A stretch of 41,117 nt of DNA from Candidatus Electronema sp. (GTDB lineage: Bacteria > Desulfobacterota > Desulfobulbia > Desulfobulbales > Desulfobulbaceae), in contig JAPEVH010000067.1 in assembly GCA_026645415.1 (NCBI GenBank), forward strand, positions 1 to 41,117, given 5' to 3'. A program made the position numbers and the translations under genes. The notes under the pieces were generated by a model. It was given only the letters and a program-made list of their open reading frames with translations, ran no database searches and was not told the DNA's origin. This document shows, in pieces, positions 25,039 through 32,853 of this stretch; the first letter of the stretch is position 1; every line of letters starts with the position of its first letter.

Positions 25039-25208
25039 TGGAAGACCCCATTGTGGCAGAGATTCGGCGATACCGGGCCGAACATGCCAAAAGATACGGC
25101 CACGACCTTGCTCGCATCTGCGAAGCCCTGCGCCAGACTGAAGGGAAAACGAGCCGCAAGGTTGTGCAACGCAGGCCACGGCTGTTGCTGAAAAAACCCT
25201 CTAGCTGA
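25035..25208 (+). CDS. Small antitoxin-like partner of the PIN toxin
   Basis: A 57-residue protein starting at the ATG that overlaps the toxin stop (a longer frame from 24993 lies inside the toxin gene). The DPIVAEIRRYRAEHAKRYGHDLARI core is the type of small helical protein often seen beside PIN toxins. The basic C-terminal tail (KVVQRRPRLLLKKPSS) could contact RNA or the toxin. It probably neutralises the toxin, here encoded downstream of it instead of in the more usual upstream position. Function is inferred from context. Confidence 0.72.
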   Translation: MMEDPIVAEIRRYRAEHAKRYGHDLARICEALRQTEGKTSRKVVQRRPRLLLKKPSS

Positions 25209-25281
25209 CACCACTGTCACCATGCAAGAGTGCCCGCCGCATAGGTGATGAGACGCCCCACAACGATAAGCAACCAAGGCC

Positions 25282-27366
25282 ATGCCGACCAAGACCACCA
25301 CTACCAACACGTTCGAGAACAGCAGCGGGACGCAGAACATTGCCCAAGGCCCGCACGCCATCGGTGAGCAGAACAACACCAGCTCAGGTGCAATAGCGCA
25401 AGGGACTGGCGCGGTTGCTGCTGGTGCGGGCGGCTTGGCGGTTGGCGGCAACCTTATCATCAACTACCCACGCACGCCGCAGGGCAAGCCGCTGCAACGT
25501 CCGCCGCTGGCAGAGCATTTCACGGGCAGGGATGAGGAACTGAAGACGCTGCTGCCCTTGCTCCAGCCGGGCCGGGTGGTGACGCTCTGCGGCCCCGGCG
25601 GGATGGGCAAGACCGCGCTGGCCGCGCAAGCAGCGTGGACATTGGCCCCAGACAAGGAAGTGCCCGCCCGCTTCCCGGACGGCCTCATCTTCTGCTCGTT
25701 CTATGGGCAGGAGGATGTCAGCCTGGCCTTTGCCCACATCGTGCGCAGCTATGACGAAGAGCAGCAGGACACCAGCCCGGACGCGGCCCGCCGTCTGCTG
25801 GCGAACAAGCAGGCGCTGCTCATCCTGGATGGGGCGGAAGAGGCCAGCGACCTGCCTGCGGTGCTGCGGCTGCGCGGTGGGTGCGGGGTGCTGATCACCA
25901 GCAGGAAGAAGGAGGACGCGCCGGTCGCGCAGCTGGACATCACACCGCTGGAGGAGCTGGCCGCAGAAGAGCTGTTCCGCCTGCACAGCGGCACTGCGGC
26001 TGATACCGAGACCGTGCAGGGTATATGCAAGGAACTGGGCGGCTGGCCGGTGGCTCTGCGGATTGCGGGCCGCTATCTCCGCAGCACGGGCGAGAGCGCG
26101 GCAGACTACTTGCGCTGGCTGGAACAGGAGCCGTTCAAGGAGCTGGGCGACGGTACGCATCAGGAGGAGAACGCCGCCTTGCTGCTGGGGCGCAGTGTGG
26201 CCCAAGTGAGCGAAGATGCTCGGCTGGCACTGGGGTTGGCAGGCTGCTTGGCCTTTGCCTCAATAGCCCGCGAGCCAGTGGCTGCTGTTCTGGAGAACAA
26301 CGAACGCCGCGCCCGCGCTGCCCTAAACGAGCTGGTCAACTACGGCTTGCTGGACAGGAAGCAGGAACGCTGGCAGATAAGCCACGCGCTGGTGCATACC
26401 TACGCCCGCACCGAGCTGGTGATGAGCAAGGAGAGCATGGAGCAGTTGGTCTTGTATTATATCCGTTTCTGCTTGACACAGAGCAAAGCCGGGCTGGAAG
26501 GCTACGCCCGCCTTGATGGAGAACGGGCGCACTGCCTGCGGCTGCTGGAAAGCTGCCTTGCCAGCAAGCTGTGGCAAGAGGTGAAACGGCTGGGGTGGGT
26601 AATGTGGGAGTACCTTGACCGGCAGGGATATTGGGTAGATGACTTGGCTGTCACAGAGATGCGGCTGAAAGCTGCCCGGCAGACTGGCGACCGCAAAGAT
26701 GAAGGCTGGTGCCTGAACAGCCTTGGCTACACCTGCAACAGTCGCGGCGAGCGTGAGCAGGCGTTACGCTGGTATGAGCAAAGCCTGCCGATATGCCGCG
26801 AGCTGGGCGAACGCAAGGAGGAAGGTGTGCTCCTGAACAACATCGCCGCGATTTACCGGCAACAGGGCAAGCACGAGCTGGCCTTGGAGTATTACCAGCG
26901 AGACCTGACTATATGTAGGGAAGGCGGCGACCGGAAGGGGGAAGGCACGACGCTGAATAATATCGCTGGGGTTTATTATGCCCAAGGCGACTACGAGACA
27001 GCCTTGCAGCAGTATGAGCAATGCCTGCCTATCACACGGGAGGTTGGCAATACGATCGGGGAAGGGACAACCCTGAACAACATTGCCGCTATCTACGATG
27101 TGCAGGGCAAGCCTGCCAAGGCGTTGGAGTATTATGAACAAGACTTGGCGATATGCCAGCAGCTTGGTGACAGGGCCGGAGAAGCACAGTCGTGCTGGAA
27201 CATCGGCACCACCTACGCAGCTCTTGGCGACCTTGCCAAGGCAGAGGAATACATCAGCCGGGCCGTGCAGATTGCAGAGGCCATCGGCCATCCTTCCTTG
27301 GAGAAGGACCGCGAGGGACTGAAGCAGGTGCGGGCAGCGCGGCAGGCGCAGGGGCACAATTCATGA
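25282..27366 (+). CDS. NB-ARC/TPR STAND ATPase
   Basis: A 694-residue protein. Residues 1-80 are low complexity with Gly/Ala/Asn-rich repeats (TQNIAQGPHAIGEQ, GAIAQGTGAVAAGAGG), an N-terminal type often seen in bacterial STAND proteins. The NB-ARC core (about 85-370) has a P-loop GPGGMGKT (104-111), Walker B ALLILDG, LITSRKK and GGWPVALRIAG. At least five 40-residue TPRs follow (about 470-680), with EGTTLNNIA repeats. STAND proteins oligomerise after ligand sensing and often act in antiphage defence, but no effector enzyme is visible. The gene is notably GC-rich compared with genes left of 17 kb. Confidence 0.93.
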   Translation: MPTKTTTTNTFENSSGTQNIAQGPHAIGEQNNTSSGAIAQGTGAVAAGAGGLAVGGNLIINYPRTPQGKPLQRPPLAEHFTGRDEELKTLLPLLQPGRVVTLCGPGGMGKTALAAQAAWTLAPDKEVPARFPDGLIFCSFYGQEDVSLAFAHIVRSYDEEQQDTSPDAARRLLANKQALLILDGAEEASDLPAVLRLRGGCGVLITSRKKEDAPVAQLDITPLEELAAEELFRLHSGTAADTETVQGICKELGGWPVALRIAGRYLRSTGESAADYLRWLEQEPFKELGDGTHQEENAALLLGRSVAQVSEDARLALGLAGCLAFASIAREPVAAVLENNERRARAALNELVNYGLLDRKQERWQISHALVHTYARTELVMSKESMEQLVLYYIRFCLTQSKAGLEGYARLDGERAHCLRLLESCLASKLWQEVKRLGWVMWEYLDRQGYWVDDLAVTEMRLKAARQTGDRKDEGWCLNSLGYTCNSRGEREQALRWYEQSLPICRELGERKEEGVLLNNIAAIYRQQGKHELALEYYQRDLTICREGGDRKGEGTTLNNIAGVYYAQGDYETALQQYEQCLPITREVGNTIGEGTTLNNIAAIYDVQGKPAKALEYYEQDLAICQQLGDRAGEAQSCWNIGTTYAALGDLAKAEEYISRAVQIAEAIGHPSLEKDREGLKQVRAARQAQGHNS

Positions 27367-27385
27367 GCCACTGCTGAGAGGAAAA

Positions 27386-27495
27386 GAGACCGCCTAGCGT
27401 CTCCGCAAGAGACCGCCTAACGTCTCCCTGAGAGTCCGCCTACTGTCTCCGCAAGAGACCGCGTACCATCTCCCTAAGTGACGGCCTGCTGCCAC
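27386..27495. repeat. Five-unit palindromic array with a 23 bp period
   Basis: Units start at 27386, 27409, 27432, 27455 and 27478, every 23 bp. Each is an 18-bp core with complementary ends, such as GAGACCGCCTAGCGTCTC, plus a 5-bp linker (CGCAA, CCTGA, CGCAA, CCTAA). The last core (GTGACGGCCTGCTGCCAC) keeps GTG/CAC ends although its sequence has drifted. Core sequences differ from the array at 17099-17294, but period, core length, end pairing and the CGYAA linker agree. It lies between the STAND gene and the DUF1016 insertion. Confidence 0.85.
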
Positions 27496-27552
27496 CCAGA
27501 TTCCCACGGAACCAACATGGCATGAAGGAAATGAACCGTGAGTACCCACAGA

Positions 27553-27675
27553 ATGACCATACCTAAACTTCGCCAGCTCTGGACGTGGCTGCTGGCCCTA
27601 CTGCCCACACGACGGCCGCCAGTCAGCCCACGAGAAGCATTTGAACGCTTCCAAAAGGGCAGCACTCATGCCTAA
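27553..27675 (+). pseudogene. Truncated 5' copy of the PEP-synthase-like gene
   Basis: A 40-codon reading frame starting MTIPKLRQLWTWLLALLP. From 27577 to 27658 it matches 28767-28848 of the intact gene with only two differences in 82 bases (27600 A versus G, 27636 A versus G), both silent (Leu, Glu). Before 27577 the copies differ by several bases and a 3-base gap. After 27658 the copy runs into DUF1016 sequence and stops at TAA, which overlaps the DUF1016 ATG as ATGCCTAA. It looks like the left remnant of a gene split by an insertion, perhaps now acting as a coupling leader. Confidence 0.85.
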
Positions 27676-28753
27676 CCTATCCTTGCCGCCGCCCGCAGAA
27701 TACGGCGACATCCACACCGGCATTGTCAAGGTGCTGGAAGCCGCCCGCAGTGCTGCGGCCCGCAGCGTCAACGCCCTGATGACGGCCAGTTATTGGGAGA
27801 TTGGCCGTCGCATCGTCGAGTTTGAGCAGGGTGGCAAAGAGCGGGCCGAATATGGAGAGGCACTGATCAAACGGCTGGCTGATGACCTCACAGGCCGCTT
27901 CGGACGCGGCTTTAGTCGGCAGAACCTGTGGCAGATGCGGCAGTTCTATCTCTGCTGGCCAATTCCCCAGACACTGTCTGGAGAATCGCAAGGCGGTCGG
28001 GTATTGTCTGCAATCTCTGCCCGCTTTCCGCTCCCGTGGTCAGCCTACGTCCGCCTGCTCTCTGTGAAGAACGAGGCAGCGCGAGCCTTCTACGAAACCG
28101 AAGCCTTGCGCTGCGGCTGGTCGGTGCGGCAGCTCAACCGGCAGATCAGCAGCCAGTTCTACGAGCGCATCGCTCTCTCTCGGAACAAGGCCGCGCTGCT
28201 GAAACAGGCCGAGCAGACTGCTCCTCAAGACCTGATGAGTCCAGAGGAGGCGATCAAAGATCCCTTTGTGCTGGAGTTCTTGGCCCTCAAGGATGAATAC
28301 TCCGAAAGCGACCTTGAAGAGGCCCTGATTCAGCGGCTTGCCGACTTCCTGTTGGAGCTGGGTGATGACTTCGCCTATCTGGGCCGGCAGCGGCGGCTCG
28401 GCATCGACGACACCTGGTTCCGCATAGACCTGCTCTTCTTTCATCGCAGCCTGCGCTGTCTGCTGATCGTTGACCTCAAGGTTGGCCGTTTCAGCTACGC
28501 TGATGCCGGACAGATGCACCTGTACCTCAACTACGCCCGCGAGCACTGGATGAAGCCAGGGGAGAACCCGCCAGTGGGTCTCATCCTCTGTGCCGAGAAA
28601 GGAGCCTCTGAGGCGCACTACGCGCTTGACAACCTGCCCAGCAAGGTGCTGGCTGCCGAATATCAAACCCTGCTGCCTGACGAGAAGCTGATCGCTGAAG
28701 AGCTAGAGCGGTCTCGACAGCAACTAGAGGCACGAAACGATGACCATATCTGA
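27668..28753 (+). CDS. DUF1016 / YhcG-type PD-(D/E)XK nuclease
   Basis: A 361-residue protein. The N-terminal part (about 20-150) is the DUF1016 N domain (YWEIGRRIVEFEQGG, RQNLWQMRQFY, WSAYVRLLSVKN). The C-terminal part (about 190-350) is the nuclease-like domain with FRIDLLFFHR and LLIVDLKVGRF, giving the D...DxK active-site pattern. Such proteins are common in mobile DNA and near restriction systems; substrate unknown. The ATG at 27668 overlaps the truncated copy's stop, while a TTG at 27641 lies inside the duplicated segment. Its last 14 bases overlap the next gene's start, so it fits the operon without a gap. Confidence 0.9.
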   Translation: MPNLSLPPPAEYGDIHTGIVKVLEAARSAAARSVNALMTASYWEIGRRIVEFEQGGKERAEYGEALIKRLADDLTGRFGRGFSRQNLWQMRQFYLCWPIPQTLSGESQGGRVLSAISARFPLPWSAYVRLLSVKNEAARAFYETEALRCGWSVRQLNRQISSQFYERIALSRNKAALLKQAEQTAPQDLMSPEEAIKDPFVLEFLALKDEYSESDLEEALIQRLADFLLELGDDFAYLGRQRRLGIDDTWFRIDLLFFHRSLRCLLIVDLKVGRFSYADAGQMHLYLNYAREHWMKPGENPPVGLILCAEKGASEAHYALDNLPSKVLAAEYQTLLPDEKLIAEELERSRQQLEARNDDHI

Positions 28754-31328
28754 CCCACTCCGCAGCCTCTGGACGTGGCTGCTGGCCCTGCTGCCCACAC
28801 GACGGCCGCCAGTCAGCCCACGAGAGGCATTTGAACGCTTCCAAAAGGTGCTGGTGAGCAATAACAATGCCTTGGAGATCATCGCTGATCTTGGTGAGAA
28901 GCTGGGCGGCGACTATCTCTTTGACATTCATTATATTGAGCGTTCCACAGAGCAGCTCATTGAGGCGGTTCACCTTTCCATTGCCGCAGTCAACGAGCTG
29001 TGCAATAACCGTCATCTTGGCCTGTATAAGGTGCATGAAAACCTGAGCGAAGACCTGCGCCTGACCTTGGCTGGCAGGGAAGACCGAGAAGGGCCGCAGG
29101 TTCTCTCCTTCGATGAGATACGGCCCCGCAACTGGGCCTTGGTGGGCGGCAAAGGCGCACATCTGGCGGAAATGCGTCACGACCCTCTGCTGCACGTGCC
29201 AGAGGGCTTTGTCATCACTGCTAAAGCCTACCATGATCTGATCAATCACAATAACCTGCGCGACCAGCTCACCGAGTTTGAAGCACTGATGGCAGACCGG
29301 GATGCGGATGCTGCCCGACTGGAGGCGGTGCGCCTGTCCCTTGAACAGGGCGTGCTGGCTGCGGCTGCCCCACCGAATCTGACCGAGGCACTGCACAAGG
29401 CCATGCACGCTCTGCCCAAGACCGAGCCGCTCTTTCTCGCAGTGCGTAGCTCTGCCCAAGAAGAGGACATGGATTTCTCTTGGGCCGGGCAGTTCCTCTC
29501 CGTCCTCAATGTGCCTGGCCAAACAGAGGCGGTCTTTGCTGCTGTCCGCAAGGTCATGGCCAGTCTCTTCTCTAGCGGTGTGGTCTCCTACTGGCGGCGT
29601 TTTCTGCCCGATGAGAACCGGATGGCCATTGCCGTGGTCTGCCAGCGGATGATTGACTCACGCACCAGTGGCATAGTCTTTTCTGTGGATACCATGCAGC
29701 TCTCGCACGATGTCATGGTGGTGGTTGCAGCGTGGGGGCAGGGCGAAGCTGTCGTCGAAGGCAGCACCGCCACAGACACCTTTCAGCTCCGCAAAGGCCC
29801 GCCTGTTAGCATTGCGGCTAAGTATGTGGCAGAAAAGCGGCAGGGCCTGTTCCGAGCAAAGGAAAGCGGCCTGACTGCCCAACCCATTGCTGAAGAGCTA
29901 CGGCTCCAGCCTTGTCTTAGCGATGAAGAGCTGCTCCTCTTGGGCAAACAGGCCCTGCACTTAGAGTCCCATTTCAAGCGCGCCCAAGATGTGGAATGGG
30001 CCATTGACAAGGCAGGCCAGCTCTTCATCCTGCAAACACGCTCCTTGATCCTCACTGACACCCCAGCACGTGAGAAGGCCCTGCCCTCGCGCTTGAAAAA
30101 GCACGAGCTTATCAGCGAAGGACAGGGCCGGATTGCTCGGCAAGGCATTGGCGCAGGGCCAGTGCATATTGTCAGTAATCTGACCGAAGAGGACGGCAGC
30201 TTCCCTGAAGGCTCCGTGCTGGTTGTCCGCCGCGACTCCTCCCGCTTAGTTAAGTTCCTCCATCGGGCTGCCGCAGTCATCACCGAGATCGGCACCCCTG
30301 TGAGCCACATGTCCACTATCTGCCGCGAGTTCCGGGTGCCCTGTCTGGTCAATGTGGCGGGCATCATCAGCAAGGTGAGCGAGGGCGAGCTAATCACCGT
30401 GGACGCGGAAGACAACCGCATCTACCGGGGCCAGATCGAAGACCTGCTCGTTTATCGGGCTGCCTCTAGTATCAACATCATGGCCAGCCGTGAGTTTCGC
30501 TTGCTCCGCAGGATACTGAAGAAGGTCTCCCAGCTCAATCTGGTAGATCCGATGATGCAGAACTTTAACATTGCCGGCTGCCGTACCTATCATGACCTGC
30601 TCCGCTTCTCTCATGAGTCGGCAGTGCAGGAGATGGTCCACCTTGGCAGCGACGAGCGACAGCTTGTACAGGGTAACATTGTCCGGCGTATGGACTTGCC
30701 GATTCCCACTGGCATACTGGTCATTGACATTGGCGGCGGCTTGGCCCCAGATGCACCGCCAACAGGGGATATCCCACCAGAGGCCATTGCTTCTGCACCC
30801 TTCCGGGCCATACTCAGAGGGATGCTCTATCCCGGAGTCTGGCACCGTGACCCCATGCCCGTGGGCTTCCGTGACCTGATGAACAGCATGTTAAATGCGA
30901 ATCACGACATGGCCGCCAAGCAGTACACTGGCCACAATATCGCTATCATTGGTGAAGATTATGTTAACCTCTGCTTCCGCTTAGGGTATCATTACAACAT
31001 TCTTGATGCGCACTGTGGCGAGGCAGAACAGAACAACCATCTCTACTACCGCTTCTTGGGCGGAGCTACGGACATGGCCAAGCGGTCGCGGCGCACTGCC
31101 ATGATCTCCTTGATTCTCAAAGAGTTTGAGTTTAATGTTCAGACCAAGGGCGACTTGGTCACGGCTCGCCTCTCTCATATCCCGCAGAGCGAGGCCGAGC
31201 GTACCTTGGACATTCTAGGGCGGCTGGTCGGCTTCACCCGCCAGCTTGATGTGCGCATGGAAAGCGATGAGATTGTCCAGCAGTATGCAGAAGCCTTTCT
31301 CCAAGGCCATTACGATGCAGTGATTTAA
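28740..31328 (+). CDS. PEP-synthase-like phosphotransfer protein with a non-standard C-terminal domain
   Basis: An 862-residue protein. Residues 1-115 are a divergent N-terminal region. Residues about 122-440 are an ATP-grasp PEP/pyruvate-binding domain (NWALVGGKGAHLAEM, FLAVRSSAQEED, SWAGQFLSVLNV, DVEWAIDKAGQLFILQTRSL). A phosphohistidine swivel domain follows, with His523 in GTPVSHMSTICREFRVPCLVN. The last roughly 300 residues do not show the TIM-barrel PEP/pyruvate domain of true PEP synthases and I cannot assign them. It may be a signalling phosphotransfer protein rather than a gluconeogenic enzyme. AGAGG at 28726 supports the ATG; a receiver gene follows 15 bp after. Confidence 0.85.
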   Translation: MTISDPLRSLWTWLLALLPTRRPPVSPREAFERFQKVLVSNNNALEIIADLGEKLGGDYLFDIHYIERSTEQLIEAVHLSIAAVNELCNNRHLGLYKVHENLSEDLRLTLAGREDREGPQVLSFDEIRPRNWALVGGKGAHLAEMRHDPLLHVPEGFVITAKAYHDLINHNNLRDQLTEFEALMADRDADAARLEAVRLSLEQGVLAAAAPPNLTEALHKAMHALPKTEPLFLAVRSSAQEEDMDFSWAGQFLSVLNVPGQTEAVFAAVRKVMASLFSSGVVSYWRRFLPDENRMAIAVVCQRMIDSRTSGIVFSVDTMQLSHDVMVVVAAWGQGEAVVEGSTATDTFQLRKGPPVSIAAKYVAEKRQGLFRAKESGLTAQPIAEELRLQPCLSDEELLLLGKQALHLESHFKRAQDVEWAIDKAGQLFILQTRSLILTDTPAREKALPSRLKKHELISEGQGRIARQGIGAGPVHIVSNLTEEDGSFPEGSVLVVRRDSSRLVKFLHRAAAVITEIGTPVSHMSTICREFRVPCLVNVAGIISKVSEGELITVDAEDNRIYRGQIEDLLVYRAASSINIMASREFRLLRRILKKVSQLNLVDPMMQNFNIAGCRTYHDLLRFSHESAVQEMVHLGSDERQLVQGNIVRRMDLPIPTGILVIDIGGGLAPDAPPTGDIPPEAIASAPFRAILRGMLYPGVWHRDPMPVGFRDLMNSMLNANHDMAAKQYTGHNIAIIGEDYVNLCFRLGYHYNILDAHCGEAEQNNHLYYRFLGGATDMAKRSRRTAMISLILKEFEFNVQTKGDLVTARLSHIPQSEAERTLDILGRLVGFTRQLDVRMESDEIVQQYAEAFLQGHYDAVI
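28767..28848 (+). repeat. Right copy of the 82-bp duplication flanking the DUF1016 gene
   Basis: Direct repeat of 27577-27658 at a constant offset of 1190 bp, 80 of 82 bases identical. It encodes residues 10-36 of the PEP-synthase-like protein. Confidence 0.95.
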
Positions 31329-31343
31329 CCCAGCAGCCAGCTT

Positions 31344-31742
31344 ATGAATAGAACAACAGCACGCCTACTCATCATTGATGACGAGCCGATCATCGGCAAA
31401 CGCCTCCAGCAGGTCTTTGGCAAGAGCGGCATTGAGACAGTTATTTGCACCGATCCAGTCCGAGCAATGGAGGCAATGGCTGAGGAACGCTTCCGCATTG
31501 TCATCACGGACTACAGGATGGAGGAGATGAACGGCCTAGAAGTGCTTCGTCGTGTCAGAACCCTGAATCCCAAGGCCAAGGTGATCATGATAACCGGCTA
31601 TCCCAGTCAGGAGCTGGAAGAGGAGGCAGTGCAAGGTGGAGTCTTTGAATTCATCACCAAACCATTCCGCATGGATCAACTCAAAGATGCTGTGAGCCGG
31701 GCAATGGAGGAACTGAGTGAGGAACAAGAGCCATCAATGTGA
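31344..31742 (+). CDS. Receiver-only response regulator, second copy
   Basis: A 132-residue CheY-like protein. IIDDEP holds the acidic pair, Asp56 (VITDYRM) is the phospho-acceptor, MITGYP the switch position and FITKPF the lysine. The C-terminal extension is a short acidic tail with no output domain. It follows the PEP-synthase-like gene by 15 bp and mirrors the first receiver at 24116, so the operon contains one kinase and two receivers. That arrangement suggests either competing targets or a relay through the histidine of the PEP-synthase-like protein (inference). Confidence 0.93.
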   Translation: MNRTTARLLIIDDEPIIGKRLQQVFGKSGIETVICTDPVRAMEAMAEERFRIVITDYRMEEMNGLEVLRRVRTLNPKAKVIMITGYPSQELEEEAVQGGVFEFITKPFRMDQLKDAVSRAMEELSEEQEPSM

Positions 31743-31764
31743 CCTTGCCAGTAAGAAGAAGCAG

Positions 31765-32847
31765 ATGCGCATCATCATCACAGGCGGTGGGACGGGCGGC
31801 CATCTCTTTCCTGGCATAGCGTTGGCGGACAGCCTGCGGCAGCGGTTTCCCGGCTGCGAGATTCTCTTCATCGGCACCAAGCGGCAGCTTGACCGCGACA
31901 CACTGGCCGGGCTGGATTTCCAGCAGGAGTCTATTGCCTGCATGGGTCTTAAAGGCATGGGCTTGGCGCATCGCCTCAGAAGCCTAATCAGTCTGCCCAA
32001 AGCTGTGTTGGAGGCTCGCCGCATCATTAGAAAGTTTCAGCCCGCACTGGTGTTCGGCGTGGGCGGCTATGTCACCGGGCCAGTGCTTTTAGCAGCCAAG
32101 CTGCTGGGCATTCCAGCCTGCATTCATGAGCAGAACTCAGTGCCCGGTCTGGCCAACCGCCTCAGTGCCCGCTTTGTCAACAAAGTCTTTGTCTCCATTC
32201 CCGGCAAGTATCCTTTCCCGTTAGCAAAGACAGTGGTCTCCGGCAATCCAGTGCGCAAAGAGATACTTGCTGCTGCCGAGCGCAGACAGCATAAAGAAAC
32301 GACCAAGCCGCTGACCCTTTTAGTCATGGGTGGCAGCCTTGGCGCGCATCGGGTCAACATGCTGATGCTGGAGGCGGCGCAGCATATTACAGCAACGCAG
32401 CCATTTCCCTTCCGCCTGATTCACCAAACCGGCGCGGCTGATGCCGAAGAGGTACGGGCAGGTTATGCCGCCGCAGGCATTGAAGCAGAGGTTGCGCCTT
32501 TCTTCAAGGATATGGCGGCGGTCTATGCGCAGGCGGATGCAGCGGTGGCGCGGGCTGGGGCAACCTCGTTGGCCGAACTAGCTGTGATGGGTTTGCCTGC
32601 CCTGCTCATTCCTTATCCCTATGCAGCAGATGACCATCAGGCTGCCAATGCCGCATATTATGTTGCAGGCGGCGGGGCGAAGATGTATAGGGAAGAGGAG
32701 CTAAACGGCGAGCGGCTGGCGGTTCTCATGGAGCTGGCTGCTGATACAGATAAGCTGTCCGCTATGGGTGCGGCAATGCGCAAGATGGCAGTGCCAGATG
32801 CAGCGGAACGGATACTAGCTGAGTGCATGGAACTGATTGAGCAATAG
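31765..32847 (+). CDS. murG: UDP-GlcNAc:lipid I N-acetylglucosaminyltransferase
   Basis: A GT-B glycosyltransferase of about 360 residues on the inner face of the membrane that converts lipid I to lipid II. The start MRIIITGGGTGGHLFPG carries the family's glycine-rich loop; HEQNSVPGLANR, GGSLGAHRVN and the donor-site RAGATSLAELAVMGLPALLIPYPYAADDHQ are all present. I chose the ATG at 31765 because it begins the conserved domain, whereas the frame could extend to 31717 inside the receiver gene. In most dcw clusters ftsW precedes murG; here the accessory block takes that place. The next gene follows by six bases. Confidence 0.96.
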   Translation: MRIIITGGGTGGHLFPGIALADSLRQRFPGCEILFIGTKRQLDRDTLAGLDFQQESIACMGLKGMGLAHRLRSLISLPKAVLEARRIIRKFQPALVFGVGGYVTGPVLLAAKLLGIPACIHEQNSVPGLANRLSARFVNKVFVSIPGKYPFPLAKTVVSGNPVRKEILAAAERRQHKETTKPLTLLVMGGSLGAHRVNMLMLEAAQHITATQPFPFRLIHQTGAADAEEVRAGYAAAGIEAEVAPFFKDMAAVYAQADAAVARAGATSLAELAVMGLPALLIPYPYAADDHQAANAAYYVAGGGAKMYREEELNGERLAVLMELAADTDKLSAMGAAMRKMAVPDAAERILAECMELIEQ

Positions 32848-32853
32848 AATAAT

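Noticed and set aside
25384-26205. 273-residue minus-strand gene inside the STAND gene
   Set aside because: It lies fully opposite a well-supported NB-ARC coding region with high GC, which produces long open frames by chance; its composition resembles no protein family.
27577-28848. Target-site duplication from an ordinary transposon
   Set aside because: An 82-bp or longer duplication is far beyond usual target-site lengths, no transposase or terminal inverted repeats are present, and the copies diverge near the start codon.
28581-29522. 313-residue minus-strand gene
   Set aside because: It is antisense to the PEP-synthase-like ATP-grasp domain and the DUF1016 C-terminus, crossing two real genes, so it is a shadow frame.
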